A stretch of DNA of 6,041 nucleotides from Pseudomonadota bacterium (GCA_023425455.1 JAFACP010000230.1:1-6041), one strand, 5' to 3'; shown: positions 1 to 5,583, counted from the first letter of the stretch. Translations and numbers: made by a program. The notes: generated by a model not told the origin, from the sequence alone.

Positions 1-594
1 GGGCAGGTCTGTCCGGCGGCAAAACGCTTTATTCTCCATGAGGCGATCGCCGGGGCGTTTCTGGCGAAATTTACCGCGGCGTTTGAGCAGGTGAAGATCG
101 GCGATCCGCTCGACGAAAGTACCACGCTGGGGCCGTTGTCATCGAAAGATGCGCTTGAGACGCTGACCCGCCAGGTCAACGAGGCGGTCAAACACGGCGC
201 GACGCTGCACTACGGCGGCAAACCGCTTTCGCGTGAGGGTAACTTCTTTGAGCCAACGATCCTGACCGACATCACGCGCGAAAACCCGGCCTACTTCGGG
301 GAGTTCTTCGGCCCGGTAGCGCAGATTTACGTGGTGAAAAACGACGACGAGGCGATCGCGCTGGCGAATGACTCCCACTACGGGCTGGGTGGCGCGGTCT
401 TCAGTCAGAATATTGAGCGGGCGAAGAGAATGGCCTCAGGGATTGAAACCGGTATGGTGTACATCAACTGGCTGACCGATACCGCCGCCGGGCTGCCGTT
501 TGGCGGCGTGAAGCGTTCCGGCTACGGGCGCGAGCTGTCGGATCTGGGGATTAAAGAGTTTGTGAACCAGAAGCTGGTGGTGGTGCGTCAGTAA
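1..594 (+). CDS. Aldehyde dehydrogenase, succinate-semialdehyde type, C-terminal part (5' end outside window)
   Basis: The enzyme oxidises an aldehyde to the acid with NAD(P)+ in the cytoplasm. The reading frame is open from base 1 and ends at TAA 592-594, giving 197 residues. The first codons read GQVCPAAKRFI, the catalytic-cysteine motif of the ALDH superfamily, with the nucleophile Cys at residue 4 of the fragment. Further on, GEFFGPVAQI holds the conserved cofactor-ribose Glu, and PFGGVKRSGYGREL is the usual C-terminal signature. The distance from Cys to the stop (about 194 residues) fits the roughly 460-residue YneI/Sad-like succinate-semialdehyde dehydrogenases, and GQVC-AAKRF is typical of that subgroup. 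The C-terminus (FVNQKLVVVRQ) differs from E. coli YneI as I remember it, so it is probably a paralogue. The N-terminal Rossmann part and the general-base Glu lie outside the window, so substrate is inferred only. The family call is firm and the substrate uncertain. Confidence 0.93.
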   Translation, partial: GQVCPAAKRFILHEAIAGAFLAKFTAAFEQVKIGDPLDESTTLGPLSSKDALETLTRQVNEAVKHGATLHYGGKPLSREGNFFEPTILTDITRENPAYFGEFFGPVAQIYVVKNDDEAIALANDSHYGLGGAVFSQNIERAKRMASGIETGMVYINWLTDTAAGLPFGGVKRSGYGRELSDLGIKEFVNQKLVVVRQ

Positions 595-603
595 CTGGCC
601 GCA

Positions 604-633
604 GCAAAAACCTGCCGCAGGGCAGGTTTTTGC
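604..633. terminator. Bidirectional intrinsic terminator between convergent genes
   Basis: GCAAAAACCTGCC (604-616) and GGCAGGTTTTTGC (621-633) form a perfect 13-bp inverted repeat with a 4-base GCAG loop. The A run on one arm and the T run on the other give a GC-rich stem core followed by a U tract in both directions. It lies 9 bases after the aldehyde dehydrogenase stop and 9 bases after the end of the lipoprotein gene coming from the other strand, so it can end both transcripts. Confidence 0.92.
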
Positions 634-642
634 GTATTACGG

Positions 643-963
643 CTATTGCACTTCAACCTTATCCCAGCCGCCTTTAAACATGCAGTTATCCACCAGGGTA
701 TGCCTGCGATATTCATTGGCATCGGTCACCGTGTAGCGCGTGGCGGTGTCCTTTTTCTTTTTCGATTTATCCGTCTTTTCTGAGTTCGAGCTGGTCACCA
801 CGTTGTCCGGGGGCAGATCGATCAGCGCCTGCGCTTCGCATTCCATGAGCTTTTTATTCATCCCGGCCTCGTTAACGCCCGGTTTCACCCATTTATACTG
901 GGCGCACCCCGTAAGCAGCAGGGAAAGGCACAGAACACCGGGCGCGACGCGGCGGAATGTCAT
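643..963 (-). CDS. Small outer-membrane lipoprotein with Lys-rich linker and C-terminal C-x-x-K-G-G-W motif
   Basis: This is a 106-residue protein of unknown function. Residues 1-19 are a lipoprotein signal peptide (basic start, hydrophobic stretch, lipobox LLTGC) with lipidated Cys20. The next residues, Ala-Gln, lack the Asp that retains lipoproteins in the inner membrane, so outer-membrane sorting is expected. The mature part has two more cysteines, Cys42 (in MECEAQA) and Cys94 (in CMFKGGW), which could form a disulphide in the periplasm. A hydrophilic stretch around residues 57-76 is rich in Ser, Asp and Lys and includes KSKKKK. The Cys...KGW ending recalls small enterobacterial and prophage-type lipoproteins, but I cannot name a family. 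The ATG (961-963) overlaps the upstream gene's TGA by one base, so translation is probably coupled; a GGAG lies about 10 bases upstream. The TAG stop is 9 bases from the terminator hairpin. Confidence 0.85.
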   Translation of the reverse strand: MTFRRVAPGVLCLSLLLTGCAQYKWVKPGVNEAGMNKKLMECEAQALIDLPPDNVVTSSNSEKTDKSKKKKDTATRYTVTDANEYRRHTLVDNCMFKGGWDKVEVQ

Positions 964-1508
964 CAGAAGGCGACTCCAGCGCCGACGTATGCACCGTCAA
1001 TCAGGGTGTGGCCAGGGCGGCCATCTTTACCGTCAACGCTGACGTGGCGGTAACCAGCCTTCACGGTCACCGGCGTGATCGGGGTCCAGCTTACGCCGCC
1101 GTTGGCTTCCACGTAGTTTTTCACGCTGTTGTTCAGCCCTTCCGGTGCAACATAGCCTTCGCCAAACAGGTGGATGCTGTCGGTCAGGGCCACGTTCACA
1201 CCGCCGCCAACCGGAAACGCTACGCCGTTATCGCCTTTTTTCGGCCCGATATAGATAGCTTTCGCGCCAGCGTTCAGCATCACCGGACCCAGCCCGATGT
1301 TATAACCCGCGCCCACGCCGCCGGTCTGGGTACCGTCATCGGTATTTTTCAGCCAGCTACCTTCGGTATACAGGCCTGAAGAGGATTTACCCATTTCCAC
1401 ATTGAGGTTAGTAAAGTTTTTACCCTGCTCAATGCTGCCGCCCATCGCCAGCGCGGAGCCGGATACGGCGGTCAGAGCGGAAAGGAGAAGAATGTTAAGC
1501 TTTTTCAT
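963..1508 (-). CDS. YfaZ-family outer-membrane beta-barrel protein
   Basis: A 181-residue exported protein. Residues 1-21 form a clear Sec signal peptide (MKK, hydrophobic core, cleavage expected after ALA at 19-21, mature protein starting MGG). The rest alternates polar and hydrophobic residues with many Gly and aromatic residues, and the chain ends in Phe (GAGVAF), the usual last residue of barrels handled by the BAM complex. Segments such as GVGAGYNIGLGPVMLNAGAK, FGEGYVAPEGLNN and VKAGYRHVSVDGKDG match what I remember of E. coli YfaZ, and the length is as expected for that family. Function is unknown; a small barrel or narrow pore is inferred. GAGGAAA (1514-1520) is a strong ribosome-binding site 5 bases before ATG 1506-1508 and fixes the start. 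Its stop overlaps the start of the lipoprotein gene. It is not called yfaZ because the neighbourhood differs from the E. coli yfaZ locus and this may be a paralogue. Confidence 0.88.
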   Translation of the reverse strand: MKKLNILLLSALTAVSGSALAMGGSIEQGKNFTNLNVEMGKSSSGLYTEGSWLKNTDDGTQTGGVGAGYNIGLGPVMLNAGAKAIYIGPKKGDNGVAFPVGGGVNVALTDSIHLFGEGYVAPEGLNNSVKNYVEANGGVSWTPITPVTVKAGYRHVSVDGKDGRPGHTLIDGAYVGAGVAF

Positions 1509-1512
1509 GCGT

Positions 1513-1544
1513 GTTTCCTCGTTATCAAATTAATCTGAGGAAAC
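1513..1544 (-). promoter_or_regulatory. Ribosome-binding site of the yfaZ-like gene with a matching upstream inverted repeat
   Basis: On the minus strand the Shine-Dalgarno GAGGAAA (1520-1514) is preceded by its exact complement: GTTTCCTC (1544-1537) and GAGGAAAC (1520-1513) form a perfect 8-bp inverted repeat around a 16-base AT-rich loop. If the transcript starts upstream of 1544, the leader can fold and hide the ribosome-binding site. If it starts nearer the gene, the repeat has no RNA role. The repeat is seen directly; the function is inferred. Confidence 0.5.
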
Positions 1545-1569
1545 CTTAACAGGCGATTTTTACGACTGC

Positions 1570-1591
1570 AAATGTGATGGTCGTCGAATTT
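1570..1591 (-). promoter_or_regulatory. Candidate CRP (cAMP receptor protein) site upstream of the yfaZ-like gene
   Basis: Read on the plus strand, AAATGTGA (1570-1577), a 6-base spacer, then TCGAATTT (1584-1591). The left half is a perfect match to the CRP consensus AAATGTGA and the right half matches TCACATTT at 6 of 8 positions. The centre, 1580.5, is about 72 bases upstream of the start codon of the yfaZ-like gene, compatible with an activator position. No strong -10 box is visible on the minus strand (ATTAAT at 1529-1534 or TGTTAA at 1546-1551 are the better options), which fits an activator-dependent promoter. Confidence 0.6.
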
Positions 1592-1600
1592 TTATGCTGG

Positions 1601-1641
1601 TTTTGTTGTTTTATGGTTGTTATTTTGTTGTTGAATGGTTT
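1601..1641. repeat. Imperfect direct repeat with 22-bp period in the promoter region
   Basis: TTTTGTTGTT occurs at 1601-1610 and again at 1623-1632, each followed after two bases by ATGGTT (1613-1618 and 1635-1640), so 16 of 18 positions agree. The period of 22 bp is about two helical turns, placing both copies on the same face of the DNA. It lies just upstream of the CRP-like site relative to the minus-strand gene. It could be a tandem operator or only a low-complexity AT-rich stretch. Confidence 0.5.
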
Positions 1642-1774
1642 GTTTATCCCGGCGTCAATGCGTAACGCTTTTGCCGTTTAGCCTCAGTTTACTTTTTTGC
1701 CTAAATAGCAACTGAACAGGGCCGGGAAATAAGCTGCGCACGTAATAATTTATCCTGTGATTATTTTTTAAATT

Positions 1775-1788
1775 GTTACTTTAGTAAC
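1775..1788. promoter_or_regulatory. Operator-like dyad GTTACT-TT-AGTAAC
   Basis: A perfect 6+6 inverted repeat with a 2-base centre, lying in AT-rich DNA. The size fits a dimeric regulator site, but no promoter is anchored to it and no regulator can be named, so this is only a candidate. Confidence 0.3.
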
Positions 1789-1886
1789 TCATGGAAATTT
1801 AATTTTACATTTTTGCCGGGGATTTGAGCGGATATCCACGCGTGTAACGCATGCTGTTCCACCCTGCATGGCAAGCCGGAGCGTCG

Positions 1887-1919
1887 ATCGCAGCGTGACA
1901 CTCCGCGACACGCTGCGAT
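1887..1919. repeat. Perfect 11-bp hairpin downstream of yjiA
   Basis: ATCGCAGCGTG (1887-1897) and CACGCTGCGAT (1909-1919) are exact inverted copies around an 11-base loop. Neither side is followed by a T run, so it is not a standard intrinsic terminator. Lying about 100 bases after the yjiA stop, it may stabilise the 3' end of the operon mRNA or be a scattered repeat element. A smaller hairpin, TATGCC-ATGC-GGCATA (1974-1989), lies between it and the gene. Confidence 0.5.
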
Positions 1920-2019
1920 GGTTCTGACGTTATTTGCTCACCTGTCGGGTTTCAGCTGGCGTCCACATTGCGTTATGCCATGCGGCATAGCCTGCGCTGC
2001 GGCAAGGCGCGGCGATCGA

Positions 2020-2970
2020 TTACCGCAGCCCGGCAAACGCCGCGCGGATCTCCTCTTCCGGCAGCGCCAGCCCGATAAACACCATTACGCTTTGCGGCGT
2101 TTCGTCTCCCCACGGCCTGTCCCAGTCGGCGCTGTAGAGTCGCTGCACGCCCTGGAACAGCAGGCGGTTCGGCTCGCCGTCGATCCACAGCATCCCCTTA
2201 TAGCGCAGCAGCTTATCGGCAAACGACAGCAGCAGGTTCTCCATCACCCGGGAGACCCCGGCGATCGCCACCGGGTAGTCCAGCTCGACCACAATCGACG
2301 TCACGTCGTTTTGCTTATCCGCCATAAAGTGGAAGCGCGGTGTCGGGGCAACGTTCTCTTCCAGCATAAAGCCGTTGGTATTAAAGAGGACCGACAGATC
2401 AATATCGCCGTGGGTGACGGTGTAGAGCGGTGCACGGGCGTTGATGCGCGCCAGACGCTCGCGCAGCGCTGTGCTCTCGCCGGCGACGTCGGTTTTGCTC
2501 AGTAAAATGCGGTCAGCGTAACCGACCTGAGACTGGGCGATGGTGAACTGGTTCATCTGCTGGTCGGCATGAACCGCGTCGACCAGCGCAATCACCCCAT
2601 CCAGCAGGTAGCGCTGACACAAAATATCGTGGGAGAAAAAGGTCTGAATAATCGGTCCCGGATCAGCCATGCCGGTGCACTCAATCACCAGACGGTCGAA
2701 GGCGATATCGCCGCGATCGCGGCTGTCGAGCAGATCCAGCAGGGCATCTTCTAATTCGTTTGAGCGGGTACAGCAGATACAGCCGTTGGTCAGGGTTTTG
2801 ATCTGCGTGGCGCGATCGCCAATCAGCCGATCGTCAACGGAGACTTCGCCGAACTCGTTTTCAATCACGGCGATTTTTAAGCCGTGCTGCGCGTTCAGAA
2901 TATGGCGCAGCAGGGTGGTTTTACCTGCGCCGAGAAAACCGGTGAGCAGGGTAACGGCAATCGGGGTCAT
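2020..2970 (-). CDS. yjiA: COG0523-family metal-binding GTPase YjiA
   Basis: A 316-residue cytoplasmic GTPase of the G3E/COG0523 family (relatives of CobW, ZNG1 and UreG), which are thought to deliver metal ions. Visible motifs: Walker A GFLGAGKTT (11-19); ENEFGEVSVDD (37-47); the family hallmark GCICC (63-67) with metal-ligand candidates Glu37, Glu42 and Cys66; ECTGMADPGP (97-106) as the switch/Walker B region; His114; and SKTD (158-161) as the guanine-specificity motif. The C-terminal CobW_C-like domain includes KLLRYKGMLWIDGEP and DWDRPWG. It matches E. coli YjiA (318 residues) almost throughout. The frame extends 13 codons upstream to 3009, but the start at 2970 (MTPIAVTLLTGF) is chosen because it fits the family and has AAAGGAGA just before it; that site overlaps the end of yjiX, whose stop is 10 bases upstream. 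This suggests coupled translation. The true client protein is not established. Confidence 0.96.
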   Translation of the reverse strand: MTPIAVTLLTGFLGAGKTTLLRHILNAQHGLKIAVIENEFGEVSVDDRLIGDRATQIKTLTNGCICCTRSNELEDALLDLLDSRDRGDIAFDRLVIECTGMADPGPIIQTFFSHDILCQRYLLDGVIALVDAVHADQQMNQFTIAQSQVGYADRILLSKTDVAGESTALRERLARINARAPLYTVTHGDIDLSVLFNTNGFMLEENVAPTPRFHFMADKQNDVTSIVVELDYPVAIAGVSRVMENLLLSFADKLLRYKGMLWIDGEPNRLLFQGVQRLYSADWDRPWGDETPQSVMVFIGLALPEEEIRAAFAGLR

Positions 2971-2980
2971 GGTCTCTCCT

Positions 2981-3184
2981 TTAGCAGCAGCGTATGCCGC
3001 CTTCTCCACTTCCGCCGTAACGCGCCTGCTGGCGCTCGCGGAAGAATTCGGTGTAGGTCATATACGGCTTATCCGGATGGTTGGTCTTCATATGCTCAAC
3101 GTAGTTGTCATAGTCCGGAATGCCAATCAGCATTTTCGCCGCCTGACCGAGGTATTTTTTCGTTTCGCCTAAGTTACCAAACAT
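2981..3184 (-). CDS. yjiX: YjiX, small YbdD/YjiX-family partner of the pyruvate transporter
   Basis: A 67-residue protein, nearly identical to E. coli YjiX as I remember it ([19 protein letters not shown] at the start, [19 protein letters not shown] in the middle). Members of this family are encoded next to CstA-type transporters; the paralogue YbdD is reported to be needed for pyruvate uptake by CstA, so a supporting role for BtsT is inferred. The chain ends in Arg-Cys-Cys, a vicinal cysteine pair that could bind metal or undergo redox change. There is no signal peptide or membrane segment, so it probably acts on the cytoplasmic side. The ribosome-binding site AGGG lies 6 bases before ATG 3182-3184. 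A terminator hairpin separates it from btsT, and it is followed 10 bases later by yjiA. Confidence 0.95.
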   Translation of the reverse strand: MFGNLGETKKYLGQAAKMLIGIPDYDNYVEHMKTNHPDKPYMTYTEFFRERQQARYGGSGEGGIRCC

Positions 3185-3200
3185 AGCCTGCCCTGATAAG

Positions 3201-3230
3201 AAAAAGCCCGGCGAGGGGGAGTCGCCGGGC
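3201..3230 (-). terminator. Intrinsic terminator/attenuator between btsT and yjiX
   Basis: GCCCGGCGA (3206-3214) and TCGCCGGGC (3222-3230) form a perfect 9-bp, very GC-rich stem with a 7-base loop. On the minus strand it is followed directly by TTTTT (3205-3201). The orientation is right to stop transcription coming from btsT. The T run ends only 16 bases before the yjiX start codon, so yjiX-yjiA should depend on read-through, unless there is an unseen promoter. Confidence 0.85.
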
Positions 3231-3242
3231 GGGGTTTCCCCT

Positions 3243-3277
3243 CACCTCATCCCTCTTATGACGAAGAGGGGGAGGTG
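3243..3277. repeat. Second intercistronic hairpin, interspersed-repeat type
   Basis: CACCTC (3243-3248) pairs with GAGGTG (3272-3277), and CCCTCTT (3251-3257) with AAGAGGG (3264-3270). This gives a 13-bp stem with a small 2x1 internal loop and a 6-base terminal loop. It begins 6 bases after the btsT stop. The C/T-rich arm resembles the palindromic CCCTCACCC...CCCTC repeats scattered between enterobacterial genes, which often protect the 3' end of the upstream message. Membership in a named repeat family is from memory and not verified. Confidence 0.6.
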
Positions 3278-3283
3278 TGTGGA

Positions 3284-5437
3284 TTAGTGATGAGAAGAGG
3301 TCTTCACGCCACCTTCCGGCACCGGCACGTACGGGGTTTCTTTATCCGTACGACCGTTGGCGTTACGCACTTTCATCCAGGTTTTGATGCCGTAGAAAAT
3401 GATGCTGTACACCACCACCAGGAACAGAATGCTCAGCCCCGCGTTGGTGTAGTTATTCACCACGATATGGTTCATGTTGGCAATCTGCTGCGCGGTCAGA
3501 TCGGCACCGCCGGCGGCAATTTTCGCCTTGTACTGGTTAGCCATAAAGAAGAAGCCTTCCAGCTGCGGGTTAGAGCTGAACAGCTTCAGACCCAGTGCCC
3601 AGGTGGTGCAGAGCAGCAGCCACAGCGCCGGTACCACCGTCACCCAGATGTATTGGGTGCGTTTCATTTTCACCAGCACGACGGTGCCGAGCACCAGTGC
3701 GACGGCTGCCAGCATCTGGTTGGAGATACCGAACAGCGGCCACAGGCTCTTCACGCCGCCGAGCGGGTCGACCACGCCCTGATACAGCAGGTAGCCCCAC
3801 AGACCCACGCAGCCCGCGGTACCCAGCACGCCGGCAACCAGTGAGTCGGTTTTTTTCAGGAACGGCACGAAGTTGCCCAGCAGATCCTGCAGCATAAAGC
3901 GGCCCGCACGCGTACCGGCGTCCAGCGCGGTGAGGATGAACAGCGCTTCAAACAGAATACCGAAGTGATACCAGAAGCCCATGTCTGCCCACGGCAGCAC
4001 CTTGTGGAACACGTGGGCAATACCCACTGCCAGCGTAGGTGCGCCACCCGCACGGTTCAGCACCGACGGTTCGCCGATATCTTTCGCGGTCTGCATGATC
4101 TGCTCTGGCGAAATCACAAAGCCCCAGGAGCTGACGGTCGCTGCCGCATGCGCGCTCGCATCTTTCAGCTGCGCCATAATCAGCGCCGCGTTGTCACCGC
4201 CCATCTCATGCAGGTTTGGCATGGTGATGCCGAGGCCAGCAGGCGGGGTGTTCATCGCGAAGTAGAGACCCGGCTCGATAATGGACGCGGCGACCAGCGC
4301 CATGATTGCCACGAACGACTCCATCAGCATCGCGCCGTAACCAATAAAGCGGGCGTCGGTTTCGTTGGCCAGCAGTTTTGGCGTGGTCCCGGAGGCGATC
4401 AACGCGTGGAAGCCCGATACCGCGCCACAGGCGATGGTAATGAACAGGAACGGGAACAGCGCGCCTTTCCACAGCGGACCGGTACCGTCGATGTACTGGG
4501 TAACCGCCGGCATTTTCAGATCCGGGTTGAGGATCAGGATACCCAGCGCCAGACCGACGATCACGCCGATTTTGAGGAAGGTCGCCAGGTAGTCACGCGG
4601 TGCCAGAATCAGCCAGACCGGCAGCAGAGCGGAGACAAACGCATAGCCAATCAGCGCGAAGGTGATGGTGGTGTCCTTGAAGGTCAGCGCCGGGCCCCAG
4701 TACGGGTCGTGGGCGATCACGCCGCCAAACCAGATGGAGGCCACCAGCAGCACAATCCCGATGACGGAGACTTCACCCACGCGGCCCGGACGGATAAAGC
4801 GCATGTAAATACCCATAAACAGCGCAATCGGTACGGTGGAGCAGACGGTGAAGACCCCCCACGGGCTTTCGGCCAGCGCTTTCACCACGATCAGGGCCAG
4901 CACCGCGAGGATGATGATCATAATCAGGAAGCAGCCGAACAGGGCGATGGTTCCCGGCACCCGGCCCATCTCCTCCTTGACCATCTCACCCAGAGAGGCG
5001 CCGTTACGGCGGGAAGAGATAAACAGCACCATAAAGTCCTGTACCGCGCCCGCCAGCACCACCCCTGCGAGCAGCCACAGCGTACCGGGCAGATAACCCA
5101 TCTGCGCGGCCAGCACCGGGCCGACCAGCGGGCCTGCGCCTGCGATAGCGGCAAAGTGGTGGCCAAACAGCACATAGCGGTTGGTCGGCACGTAGTTCAG
5201 GCCGTCATTGTTAATGACCGCCGGCGTGGCGCGCGTTGGGTCGAGCTTCATGACCTTCTGCGCGATATATAAGCTGTAGTAGCGATACGCCACGAGGTAG
5301 ACAGAGACGGATGCCACGACGATCCACAGGGCGCTAACGTGTTCGCCCCGGCGTAATGCGACAACCGCCAGACAGAAGGCGCCGAGGATCCCGAGTAATG
5401 CCCAGGGCACGTGCTTCAGTAGTTTTTTCGTATCCAT
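3284..5437 (-). CDS. btsT: BtsT (YjiY), pyruvate/H+ symporter of the CstA family
   Basis: A 717-residue inner-membrane transporter that imports pyruvate with protons. It matches E. coli BtsT/YjiY (716 residues) over its whole length. The chain is strongly hydrophobic with many membrane segments, beginning around 11-28 and 33-52. The conserved CstA core includes LDPTRATPAVINNDG (65-79) and GHHFAAIAGAGPLVGP (92-107). The last third contains FGILFEALFILTALDAGTR and LLGNFVPFLKK of the C-terminal CstA domain, and the chain ends in a polar cytoplasmic tail finishing SSHH. The start MDTKK is the family start, with a weak AGGT ribosome-binding site 6 bases upstream. It is the first gene of the btsT-yjiX-yjiA unit. 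In E. coli the gene is switched on by external pyruvate through the BtsS/BtsR two-component system and depends on cAMP-CRP; matching sites are present upstream here. No truncation or frameshift is seen. The paralogue CstA is the only realistic alternative, and the context and sequence favour BtsT. Confidence 0.97.
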   Translation of the reverse strand: MDTKKLLKHVPWALLGILGAFCLAVVALRRGEHVSALWIVVASVSVYLVAYRYYSLYIAQKVMKLDPTRATPAVINNDGLNYVPTNRYVLFGHHFAAIAGAGPLVGPVLAAQMGYLPGTLWLLAGVVLAGAVQDFMVLFISSRRNGASLGEMVKEEMGRVPGTIALFGCFLIMIIILAVLALIVVKALAESPWGVFTVCSTVPIALFMGIYMRFIRPGRVGEVSVIGIVLLVASIWFGGVIAHDPYWGPALTFKDTTITFALIGYAFVSALLPVWLILAPRDYLATFLKIGVIVGLALGILILNPDLKMPAVTQYIDGTGPLWKGALFPFLFITIACGAVSGFHALIASGTTPKLLANETDARFIGYGAMLMESFVAIMALVAASIIEPGLYFAMNTPPAGLGITMPNLHEMGGDNAALIMAQLKDASAHAAATVSSWGFVISPEQIMQTAKDIGEPSVLNRAGGAPTLAVGIAHVFHKVLPWADMGFWYHFGILFEALFILTALDAGTRAGRFMLQDLLGNFVPFLKKTDSLVAGVLGTAGCVGLWGYLLYQGVVDPLGGVKSLWPLFGISNQMLAAVALVLGTVVLVKMKRTQYIWVTVVPALWLLLCTTWALGLKLFSSNPQLEGFFFMANQYKAKIAAGGADLTAQQIANMNHIVVNNYTNAGLSILFLVVVYSIIFYGIKTWMKVRNANGRTDKETPYVPVPEGGVKTSSHH

Positions 5438-5444
5438 AGTAAGA

Positions 5445-5477
5445 CCTGGTTTTTTATGTAAAGAAAAAAGGGTCAGG
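5445..5477 (-). promoter_or_regulatory. Leader hairpin that can cover the btsT ribosome-binding site
   Basis: In the minus-strand message CCUG (5477-5474) can pair with CAGG (5448-5445), and UUUUUU (5469-5464) with AAAAAA (5455-5450), leaving a 4x1 internal loop and an 8-base terminal loop. CAGG contains the AGG of the weak btsT Shine-Dalgarno, so folding would lower translation. Most of the stem is A-U pairs and so only moderately stable. The complementarity is seen; the control function is inferred. Confidence 0.35.
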
Positions 5478-5513
5478 GTTCGTTGTGAGGAGGTAGTGAT
5501 TAATGCTGAGGCG

Positions 5514-5540
5514 ATCGTGCCAGAAACGCGCGCGTGTCAA
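5514..5540 (-). promoter_or_regulatory. btsT promoter: perfect -35 box with poor -10 box
   Basis: TTGACA (5540-5535 on the minus strand) is an exact sigma-70 -35 hexamer. The best nearby -10 is CACGAT (5519-5514) at a short 15-base spacing, matching only 3 of 6 positions; usual spacings give nothing better. A weak core promoter just downstream of activator sites fits a gene that stays off without BtsR. The start of transcription would be near 5507, giving a leader of about 70 bases. Confidence 0.6.
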
Positions 5541-5554
5541 GGAAGGTAAATCAG

Positions 5555-5583
5555 TGAGTGGTTGAAAGCGGCAGGTGAACGGT
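5555..5583 (-). promoter_or_regulatory. BtsR (YehT) operator: direct repeats with 13-bp spacer
   Basis: On the minus strand ACCGTTCA (5583-5576) and ACCACTCA (5562-5555) are separated by exactly 13 bases. The operator described for the LytTR-type regulator BtsR in E. coli is ACC[G/A]CT[C/T]A-N13-ACC[G/A]CT[C/T]A; the second copy matches fully and the first has one mismatch (T for C at position 5). The sites lie 14 bases upstream of the -35 box. A further look-alike, ACCACTCG (5603-5596), follows 12 bases upstream. Confidence 0.8.

Larger units (their letters stand above)
1509..2019. other. Long intergenic region without a convincing gene
   Basis: This 511-base stretch separates the end of yjiA from the start of the yfaZ-like gene, both on the minus strand. 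About 1540-1820 is clearly AT-richer than the flanking genes, as expected for a promoter region and possibly H-NS-bound DNA. It holds a CRP-like site (1570-1591), a 22-bp-period direct repeat (1601-1641), a small dyad (1775-1788) and two hairpins (1887-1919, 1974-1989). No tRNA, Rfam-type RNA or credible protein gene is apparent. The part from about 1820 to 2019 returns to high GC. Confidence 0.7.

Noticed and set aside
957..1379. Plus-strand frame opposite the yfaZ-like gene
   Set aside because: It is antisense to a gene with a clear signal peptide and ribosome-binding site, and shows no features of its own.
1613..1681. Plus-strand 22-codon hydrophobic mini-ORF (MVVILLLNGLFIPASMRNAFAV)
   Set aside because: It looks like a small membrane peptide, but there is no Shine-Dalgarno before the ATG, its start lies within the TTGTTG/ATGGTT repeat that alone explains the hydrophobic codons, and no promoter or terminator fits.
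1974..1989. TATGCC-ATGC-GGCATA as the yjiA terminator
   Set aside because: The 6-bp stem is not followed by a T run on the minus strand, so I list it only as a small hairpin.
1918..2505. 195-codon plus-strand frame overlapping yjiA
   Set aside because: It is rich in Arg, His and Gln with no recognisable motif and lies antisense to the conserved yjiA; it is a shadow frame.
2971..3009. Longer yjiA start at 3009
   Set aside because: The extra 13 residues overlap the yjiX coding end, do not occur in the E. coli protein as I know it, and the start at 2970 has the better ribosome-binding site.
3965..5272. 435-codon open frame on the plus strand opposite btsT
   Set aside because: It is antisense to a full-length conserved transporter; the composition (many His, Arg, Gln, no domains) is typical of a mirror frame of a GC-rich membrane protein gene.
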